Program-made: the position numbers and the translations under genes
Notes under the pieces: model-generated
Told to the model about the DNA's origin: nothing
Seen by the model: only the letters and a program-made list of their open reading frames with translations
The model's database searches: none
Shown: one piece after another, positions 40,061 to 47,027 of the stretch
Layout: each line of letters begins with the position of its first letter
Numbering within the stretch: the stretch's first letter is position 1
From: Dimargaris cristalligena
Lineage: Eukaryota > Kickxellomycota > Dimargaritomycetes > Dimargaritales > Dimargaritaceae
Assembly: GCA_027576995.1 (NCBI GenBank)
Contig: JANBQC010000176.1
Coordinates: 1-47,027, forward strand
Direction: 5' to 3'
DNA length: 47,027 nt

Positions 40061-41470
40061 ATGGAAAAGCCCTTCTTTACCGGCTTCCCCCAGATTCTAT
40101 GCATATTTTATGCCGAGTTTGATATTGACATTGGCCCGGTGGTCCGTTACGAGATCCCGGAAGGGTTTGTCACCCAAAAGTCGGTAAAACCAATGGACGA
40201 GACTTTTAACCGACGACCCCCACCAGTTCGGCCCAATCCCGCTCCCGTGGAAGGTGGAGAAACCTCCCAATTACCCACCATACCCGAACATATGACCGAT
40301 TCTGACTCGGGGCCTCCTAGTGGCGGTGGGGTGGACGCAGGGATGGTATCACTCGTTGCGGTCGGTCCCGCCCCCCTCCTCACTAAGGGCCCTTCTTTTT
40401 CATCAGCCTCGCGGTCCGGACTGACCCTTTTCGATCAAGCGGCGGATTTCCTTATTCCGCAGGCCGAGCTCAAGCGCCGGTTCGTCACCTATTACACCGA
40501 AAAGTACAAGATTCTGGGCTACCCGGTGGCCATTAGTGGGCCGCAGTACCGCCGCAACGAACTAACCTTTAACTGCGCGTTTGTCTTCCGCCGCTCGGAT
40601 AAGACGGAGTGCTTCGAACCCGTTATCCGCAAAATAGCCGAACTGGTGGAGCATATGGAGCACGGGATTGAGTTTCTGGTTAGCCCGCACAAAAAGAGCC
40701 GACTACCGGCCATATTGGCCCAACTTTATCTGGACCTGAACCAGTTTAATGAAAGCCGGGTGGTCTACCCGCCGTGGTTCGACCTTAACCTTAAACTCTT
40801 TCCCACCCTCAAGAACCCGCCCTACATTTACGACTACGAAGTACCGGTACTCGTGTCCGATCTGGCCAAGGTGATCAACAACATGTGGGACATGACGCTG
40901 GTCAACGTACTCGAACGCATCAACGGCGTTTTCCATCTCAAAAAAATTGCCGAGCAGTGCAATATTGACTTGGAACTGGTCCGGTCTTGTGTTCAGCACC
41001 TCCTATACTACGAATGTGTGGTTCTGGTCGATATATTTAAATTTACCAATATCTATGCCCTAACCGCAGATGTCGTGGATACCATCTGGAAAACCGTCAA
41101 TCAAGAGGAGTTTGTCGCTTTCGTAGCCTTGCCCGAAGCCAAACCGCCCACCTTCCATGATGCTATCCGGCTTTATTTTGACCTAAAACCTGGCCTTACG
41201 GTAGCCCGGTGGCTGGAGAAATCGGGCATCGCTTCGGCCAACATTGACATTCGCCGGTTTTTAATATTCGGACAAGTGAAGAAACTCATTTATCGTATCC
41301 ATAAGTACCCCGTAAGCCTGCATCCGTCGGCGTGTTTCCCAAGTAATGTGTCGCGCTTGTTCAATGGCCGCTACCATCTCGATGCCATCTGTACCCAACT
41401 TAATGCGAGTGAAGCCGAAATGGAGGAATACTGTGGCAAAGATCCAAACCTACATATCATTTATAAATAA
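40061..41470 (+). CDS. NPR2: NPR2, nitrogen permease regulator 2 (SEACIT/GATOR1)
   Basis: An intronless 469-residue homologue of NPR2/NPRL2. With NPR3 and IML1 it forms SEACIT/GATOR1, the GTPase-activating complex that inhibits TORC1 on the vacuole or lysosome when amino acids or nitrogen are scarce. The N-terminus is highly typical: ILCIFYAEFDIDIGPVVRYE (about residues 12-31, longin fold), then a variable Pro/Ser-rich loop (about 50-115). Conserved blocks follow: YTEKYKILGYPVAISGPQYR, RNELTFNCAFVF, LNLKLFPTLKNPPYIYDYEV, and DLAKVINNMWDMTLVNVLER. The C-terminal part has winged-helix-like segments and the LIYRIHKYPV and YHLDAICTQL blocks. Length is normal for the family. The ATG at 40061 places the longin strand at the expected distance. 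Confidence 0.96.
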   Translation: MEKPFFTGFPQILCIFYAEFDIDIGPVVRYEIPEGFVTQKSVKPMDETFNRRPPPVRPNPAPVEGGETSQLPTIPEHMTDSDSGPPSGGGVDAGMVSLVAVGPAPLLTKGPSFSSASRSGLTLFDQAADFLIPQAELKRRFVTYYTEKYKILGYPVAISGPQYRRNELTFNCAFVFRRSDKTECFEPVIRKIAELVEHMEHGIEFLVSPHKKSRLPAILAQLYLDLNQFNESRVVYPPWFDLNLKLFPTLKNPPYIYDYEVPVLVSDLAKVINNMWDMTLVNVLERINGVFHLKKIAEQCNIDLELVRSCVQHLLYYECVVLVDIFKFTNIYALTADVVDTIWKTVNQEEFVAFVALPEAKPPTFHDAIRLYFDLKPGLTVARWLEKSGIASANIDIRRFLIFGQVKKLIYRIHKYPVSLHPSACFPSNVSRLFNGRYHLDAICTQLNASEAEMEEYCGKDPNLHIIYK

Positions 41471-43671
41471 AGGGACCGCAGACTGTTTTAACGATTGTTG
41501 CGTTTATTATTACCATACCGCAAGTCAGCCCCTGAGTAGTACCGGATAGCCGTGGGTTTTATAATTGTGCAATGAAGAAGAGTACTCTAGGCCAGCACTA
41601 TTTAGTGGATATACTTACTAGAAATTCTCCATCTAACTGAATAGATCACTTATTTGGCATGACAAACTTGCACATTTGTTGGCCTTGTAGTTGATATGGG
41701 AGGAATTTAGCTCTATAATATAATAAAATACCAGCATGATAGGATTGGTTTTACTAGTCAAAAGTAACTATCCTGCCTATATATTTCTTTTGAGTTCCAA
41801 ATACTATTTCACTAGTATATATATATTAAGCCAACCCTACCTATCAGACCATATAATCCACCCTAATCTGGCTGGCTTAGCATCCAACCATATTAGGCTA
41901 TATAGCACCATATTAGCTTTCCCATGATCACACTTAGTACCATAAGATTATTGCTTATCATATAACCTTCCCCCTAGCCAGACACCTCCTAGTCACACTA
42001 ATCACTTAAGTACTAATCCACAAGACTCTTCCAGTTACCCTCAGAGTCTTCTGGATACCTATAACCATCTGACTAGCCTATTTACCTATACCTTAGTCTT
42101 AGTAATATCCTTCCCTTTTGGACCTCCCCCTAGAGCTATCCCTGTATATATATAACTGGGCCCCATTGGGACTGGTTAGATTCCTTAGCTTATTCTTACC
42201 CCTTAGTTAATCCAATTAGCTCTATATACACTCACTCCCCTTGTACTGACTAGTAAGTATACTACTGCACATCCCTTATATATACCTACTGTAGCCTTTA
42301 TTAGTTAGTACTATGCCCCATACCTAATACTAGTAGCCTACTTGGCTGAGCCTAAGCCCCACCTACTATTAGAAGCCTATTCTCAGGACTCTTGATGAAC
42401 TAAAAGTGGTGAACCTGGGAAATATCAATAGAGGGTATTAGTATCTAAAAATAATTAGATAGTACCACTATAGTATACTATGCTAAATGTGTTGCCAATA
42501 ATTTAAGGGGCTCCACTGGTTTACTTTTGGGAGAGTCAGTAGGAGGGGGAACCTCCAGTTTCTTTCCACTAGATAGGTCACTATATTTCATCATATAGTG
42601 CAGAGGGTTGGACTTTGCTGGGTTCGAGGGGGTCAAGACCAAGGTGGCCTTAGGGAAGTCACTGCTGAGTTCCTGGTCATCCATCACATCATATGTTGTT
42701 GTCTTGTGTCATTGGTTGTGAAGAAAAATATAAAATAAAACCATTATAAGAAAATGTTATAATCAAACAGTATAATCAATTTGGTACTCGGAGATACCAC
42801 AAATTCAGACTAAGTGAATGAAGGTAAAACAAATTGGAGTAGTGGTAATAAAATAATTAATAATAATAAAAACTGGGTAAAAGGCTAATCATTGGTGTTG
42901 TCTGATGAAGTTAAAATATATATTTATTTGTTTATCTTGAAACTAACTTGTCCCTTCAACTGAGGGGACACTACTAAGATATATATAAGAAATCAACTAA
43001 ACTAAATAACTATAGCTAAGAGCAAAGCTGCGATAATTGTAGGTCATAAAAAACCTAAAAATAGGGGAAAAATCGACCTACTGGCTAAACTATGGTTATG
43101 AATAAGTTAAATAGAGGTAAAATATAGAAATTGGAAGGTTGGAAGACACAGTCTTCCCAGTCCTCCTTCATGTCGGATATTGATAAAACTAAGAAAAAAG
43201 GAATTCATGCTAAGTAGCTATATAGCATAATTCCAAGAAGGAATCCACCAGAGGCTAGTTATTCCTAAGCCCTACTCATAAAGGATTGACAATAGCATAA
43301 AAGTAGTGATGAGGTGGTTAATTGTCATGGTTTTAAAATCACCATTGATTTTGATGACCTATAGCTTCATCAATAATATACTAAAAAGCAAATGGAAATA
43401 TGATTTGGAAAGCTGAAGGAAAAAAGAATCAGCTAGTATAAAGAAATAAAATAACATTCACAGCCCCAGACTGTTCCCATGGAAATAACTAGTCAATCAT
43501 CTGGGGGACCTTGAATCTATCTAAAGTATGACTACTTCTTGGATTAGTAATGGGTACTGGGGCTTACACAGCCTCTACCCAACTGCCCATGGCAGCACAC
43601 TAAACCCCCACTACCACTATCTTAATCTCTTGTAATTGAGAGAGTAAAGTGCAGAATAATTGTGTAGTACC
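41471..43671. other. AT-rich, CpG-depleted tract with no recognised gene
   Basis: About 2.2 kb between NPR2 and the retrotransposon LTR. There is no CG dinucleotide at all from 41553 to 42624, and only a handful onward to the LTR. TA-containing words (CTA, TAG, TATATA) abound and G is scarce on the plus strand from about 41900 to 42400. A 69-codon minus-strand frame at 42478-42687 has no recognised domain. The composition suggests decayed repeat DNA, but I cannot name a parent element. Confidence 0.5.
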
Positions 43672-43932
43672 TGTTGGAAATTCATTTCCCCCGTCCCACT
43701 GATTCCATCTCTGTGATTGGCCTGTCCTATACTTGGGACTATATTCTAGCCATTACTATATCATTCTACACCTTAGACTTCATTCTAATCATTATTACTG
43801 CTATTATCCAATTTAATTAAACCAACTGCAGGTATCTAGCCTTGCCCCTTATGGTTCTTTCTCTCTTCTTTAAATCCTTTTTAGTTGCATCTGAAGGCAC
43901 TTGCGTTTACTATTAAATTCATATTTCCAACA
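43672..43932 (+). repeat. 5' LTR, 261 bp
   Basis: It begins TGTTGGAAAT and ends ATTTCCAACA, a perfect 10-bp terminal inverted repeat with the standard TG...CA ends, and sits directly before the primer-binding site. The second copy would lie beyond the window. Confidence 0.85.
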
Positions 43933-43947
43933 GGTTATGAGCCCTGG
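43933..43947 (+). other. Primer-binding site for half-tRNA initiator Met
   Basis: GGTTATGAGCCCTGG starts at the first base after the LTR. It is complementary to the anticodon stem-loop of eukaryotic initiator methionine tRNA (…AGGGCTCATAACC… as in yeast), not to its 3' end. This matches the half-tRNA priming known for Drosophila copia and yeast Ty5. Confidence 0.75.
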
Positions 43948-44073
43948 TGTGTTTCAAATAAACTAATCGTTTATACCTCAATCACAATATTCATTTACTA
44001 TCCATCTACCAATCTGGATACTCATCTATCTACATTTCATTTTGAAATTCATCTATCTAACTATCCATCTATT

Positions 44074-44090
44074 CATCCATCCATCCATCC
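44074..44090. repeat. (ATCC)n microsatellite in the element leader
   Basis: A short CATC/ATCC tetranucleotide run lies in the leader, about 40 bp before the gag ATG. A looser CATCTAT pattern extends upstream of it. Confidence 0.6.
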
Positions 44091-44128
44091 TTTTCAAGTA
44101 TCAATCTACCTTACAACCTACTCTTACA

Positions 44129-44953
44129 ATGAGTTCTAAACTTTCTAAACTTAACATCCAACCCCATCAGTTTGATGGTGATAACTATACTGCTTGGGCC
44201 CTATCTATGCACCTATACCTGCAATCATCCGATCTTTGGGAGATTGTAGAAGATGGTTATAAACTAACCACTACTGACAATCCTAAAGGGAAAGCCTTAA
44301 ACAAGCAGTACCTGAAGGATGATCGAATGGCTTCATTTGTGCTCCGTGCATCCATGAATGACCAGTACGCAGACTCCCTCAATGGCGAACTAATGGCCAA
44401 GGAAATCTGGAAGACAATGGTGAATCACTTTGCCAAACTACCTACAGCCAAGGTCCTAACTCTATACTCTGAGTTGTATCGAATCCATCAGGGGAATCAA
44501 TCCATCCATCAACTGGCCATAAAGATTCAATCTCTCAATGCGGAACTCAAGAAGTATGACCTTACAAGTGACCAGAGACTGACTCTCCTGTTCCTACAGG
44601 CAGTGGATGAAAGATTCTACATGACAGTCAGCCAATGGCATACCCAGGACCTAGACTCTTTTGTTTTTGATAGCATAGTTCAATCATTTATTGAGGCAGA
44701 ACAATTCCTGGCCAATCGGGAGGCGACACCAAAAACAATGTTTGAGTCTGCCATAGCTGTAAAAGTCAACCTGGGCAAGTTCAAAGGTAAGAAGGGTAAT
44801 AGTAAGGGGGTTAAAAACACACAGAAAGAGGGTGATGCCTCATACTGTGCTATTCATAAAACCAGTGGATACTCTACTGATGAATGTTTTCAAAACCCCC
44901 TGCATAAAGGGAAAAAGGAAATCCAGGCTGAACAAGCCCAACTAGTACTTTAA
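44129..44953 (+). CDS. Retrotransposon gag polyprotein
   Basis: A 274-residue copia-type Gag. The N-terminal FDGDNYTAWALSMHLYLQS block (about residues 13-31) is the DUF4219/UBN2 signature, followed by the helical capsid-like region (VLRASMNDQYAD, EIWKTMVNHFAKL). Near the C-terminus lies a zinc-knuckle-like CAIHKTSGYSTDEC: a C-x2-H start as in many copia Gags, with Tyr where the third ligand His is expected. The frame is open upstream to 44042, but ATG at 44129 begins directly with the Gag-like sequence. It ends at TAA 44951-44953, in the same frame as the downstream protease. Gag function may be impaired by the altered knuckle. Confidence 0.85.
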   Translation: MSSKLSKLNIQPHQFDGDNYTAWALSMHLYLQSSDLWEIVEDGYKLTTTDNPKGKALNKQYLKDDRMASFVLRASMNDQYADSLNGELMAKEIWKTMVNHFAKLPTAKVLTLYSELYRIHQGNQSIHQLAIKIQSLNAELKKYDLTSDQRLTLLFLQAVDERFYMTVSQWHTQDLDSFVFDSIVQSFIEAEQFLANREATPKTMFESAIAVKVNLGKFKGKKGNSKGVKNTQKEGDASYCAIHKTSGYSTDECFQNPLHKGKKEIQAEQAQLVL

Positions 44954-47027
44954 ATTCCTGAACATGCTCTCAAAGTGAAGGATGGCAAATATCCAAAGTC
45001 AACCTGGTTCATTGACTCAGGTGCGTCCTACCACTACTGCCCTGATCATACCTTATTTGACAATTATGTATTAGACACTCACCATTTAATATTGGCAGAT
45101 GGAAAAGAGTTATCAATCTTGGGTTATGGGACAGTCAAGCTTGACATCCTAGACCCATCCAATAATATTCGCCAATTAACCTTATATAATGTGGGCCATT
45201 GCCCCAGTTTGGGTTATAATCTACTTTCTGTACCAGCTAGTGATGAGAGAGGAGTTAAATTCACCTTCCACCAAGGCCACTGTACTATTCAAGAGGGGGA
45301 TACTCCCCTCCTCCAAGTCAACAAAATACATTCTTCATATCCCTTTTCAGTAAAATACCCTCATACTTCAATGGCAAATTTAGCTATTGAAATTCCCAAA
45401 CTTCCTTCCCTTTTGGAAGCCCATTATTCTCTTAGCCATATCAACTTTGATACCCTTAAGCAGGCTGCTAAAAATGGCATCATTAATATTGACCAAAATA
45501 CTTTTTCTGATCATTTTAATTGTGAAGTTTGTATTTCAAACAAATTATCCTATTGTCCTTTTAAGGGGAAATTCACTCCCACAAACTCTATTCTTGAAAT
45601 TATTCATTCTGATGTGGCCGGCCCCTTTCTGGACACCCCTGAAAATAAGGGGTGGTATATTGTATCATTTATTGATCAAGCAACTCGTTTTGCTAGAATT
45701 TATATCATTATCCACAAATCTGATGTTCATAAGACTCTAAAAGACTTTATAGAACTCTCCCATAACCAAACAGGCCATAGGATTAAACAAATCCACTCTG
45801 ACAACAGTGGTGAATACATTGGGGAACAGTTCCAAAAGGTCATCAGTGAATATGGAATTATCCATACTACTACTGCCCCCCATTCTCCTGCTCAAAATGG
45901 GATCACCGAACATTTCAATCATACACTCCTCAATACAGTCTGGTGTATGGTAAATAACTCCCAAGTGGACAAATCCCTATGGTTCCATGCTGCCCTCTTA
46001 GCTGTTCAAATTTGGAATCAGTAACCTAACAAATCTCTTAATGGTAAATCAGCCCATTTTATGTGGTTTGGCTAACAAGCCTATTTAGACTATTTTCAAA
46101 AATTTGGGTCTCCTGCTCTGGTAATGGTTCCTAAAAACCAGTGTGGTAAACTTGAATATATTACCCAACAAATGTTGTATCTTGGTCCTGCCTCTACTGA
46201 GGGTACCAATAAATACTACAGCCCTATCACAAAACACGTAATCCAAAGTAGGGATGCAAAATTTATTACGGATAACCTATTTCTAGATATCCAGGAGCAG
46301 TTTGATACCTGTTTCCATAACTTGTATATCTCTTCTACAATATCTCCTATTCCCCTTACCCAGTCCGCTGACACACCAACCACCATTACTGATAATACCA
46401 AGGTAGTGGAACTTGTTGATGATGTTGCCAACCATCCTGATCATCTATCTGATCAAGGGGAATTTATGGATGCCACTGACAATGGCCCTAATCCATCCAC
46501 AGACCAAGGTCAAGTAGTATCTCCAAATTTATCACCTCTGGAATTAAATAATTGTCCATGTCATATGGCTACCACTAAGGCTCTCGATGGCATCTGAAAT
46601 GCTATACTACTGCACCCTTACCATAGGAACCAAACTCGGGATCAGGTATTACTTGCTATTAATGGTCCAAGTTCCTACCATGCTGCCATTACCAGTGATG
46701 ACTAGATTGAATGGCAGGCTGCCATAAATTGTGAACTCCAATCTATGGAGGATAATAAGGTCTGGGAACTTGTTCCACATCCTACTGGCCACAAAGTAAT
46801 CCCCTGTTAATGGGTTTTTGTTACCAAACTACACCCTGATGGGTCTGTAGATTGCTATAAGGGCCGCCTAGTAGTAAAGGGTTTTTATCAAAGGGAGGGG
46901 ATAGATTACCACAATACCTACGCACCTGTAGTTAGATATTCAACCATTCATATGGTATTGGCCTTAGCAGCCCATTACCATATGGACGTCCATCAAATGA
47001 ATGTCAAGACTGCTTTCCTCTATGGTG
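44954..47027 (+). pseudogene. Retrotransposon pol (protease-integrase-RT), broken by stops
   Basis: It continues the gag frame. Protease: WFIDSGAS with catalytic Asp (about 45010). Integrase: zinc-binding HHCC segment (HYSLSH ... CEVC), then the DDE core. The three acidic positions are in IHSDVAGPF, IHSDNSGEY and NGITEHFNHTL. Reverse transcriptase begins near 46710 (EWQAAINCEL, then WVFVTKL, then YAPVVRYSTI). In-frame stops lie at 46022 (TAA), 46073 (TAA), 46595 (TGA), 46703 (TAG) and 46808 (TAA), with homology continuing through each. In the RT motif HQMNVKTAFLYG the catalytic Asp is replaced by Asn (codon 47000-47002). No frameshift was seen. It runs off the window. A dead copy is by far the likeliest reading. 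Confidence 0.88.

Larger units (their letters stand above)
43672..47027 (+). mobile_element. Ty1/copia LTR retrotransposon, 5' part, decayed
   Basis: The order is 5' LTR (43672-43932), primer-binding site (43933), leader, gag (44129-44953), then protease, integrase and the start of reverse transcriptase. Integrase before RT defines the Ty1/copia superfamily. The element is cut by the right edge of the window, so the 3' LTR and target-site duplication cannot be checked; the 5-bp flank on the left is GTACC. Gag and the visible pol share one frame and are interrupted only by stop codons, not frameshifts. The element is unlikely to be autonomous. Confidence 0.9.

Noticed and set aside
42478..42687. 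69-codon minus-strand ORF in the CpG-free tract
   Set aside because: No domain recognised and it lies in apparently decayed repeat DNA; could be a remnant but cannot be supported.
46022..46810. Stop-codon reassignment as an explanation for open pol with internal stops
   Set aside because: TAA, TAG and TGA all occur inside pol, while host genes in the window use all three as normal terminators; decay is the simpler reading.

Overview
The window looks like nuclear DNA of a filamentous, probably early-diverging fungus. Three things point there: a group III (Nik1/Os-1 type) hybrid histidine kinase, a class essentially confined to fungi; a nuclear intein in the translation factor eIF5B, a site I recall being reported from the kickxellomycete Spiromyces; and GT-AG introns of roughly 150-275 nt in otherwise compact genes. 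Lineage is inference only. All three stop codons are used normally by the host genes.

Layout, left to right: an apparently gene-free left flank (1-1537); UTP6 (minus, two exons) head-to-head with TTI1 (plus, one long exon); a USP36/USP42-like deubiquitinase (minus); a short secreted, dibasic-processed cationic peptide candidate (minus); a poorly resolved AT-rich stretch with two exon-like blocks; eIF5B (plus, three exons) carrying a 356-residue intein inside its P-loop; a 3581-residue Nik1-type kinase (minus) with thirty tandem 92-residue HAMP units; an F-box/LRR-like gene lacking its first exon (minus); the golgin RUD3/GMAP-210 (minus, six exons, ending in a GRAB domain) head-to-head with NPR2 (plus); then a CpG-poor, AT-rich tract with the 5' half of a decayed Ty1/copia retrotransposon that runs off the right edge.

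Functionally the conserved genes are housekeeping: ribosome biogenesis and translation (UTP6, eIF5B, perhaps the nucleolar-type USP), TOR-related functions (TTI1 in PIKK/TOR maturation, NPR2 in TORC1 inhibition), Golgi tethering (RUD3) and osmotic/fungicide-type signalling (Nik1-type kinase). Nothing suggests a single operon-like pathway. The two most unusual items are the extreme poly-HAMP kinase, whose 30 units are all exactly 276 bp and contain no indels, and the eIF5B intein, whose splicing blocks look intact while its homing-endonuclease region looks eroded.

All identifications are by eye from family motifs; splice sites were placed by reading donor/acceptor sequence and checking frame continuity, with no database search.
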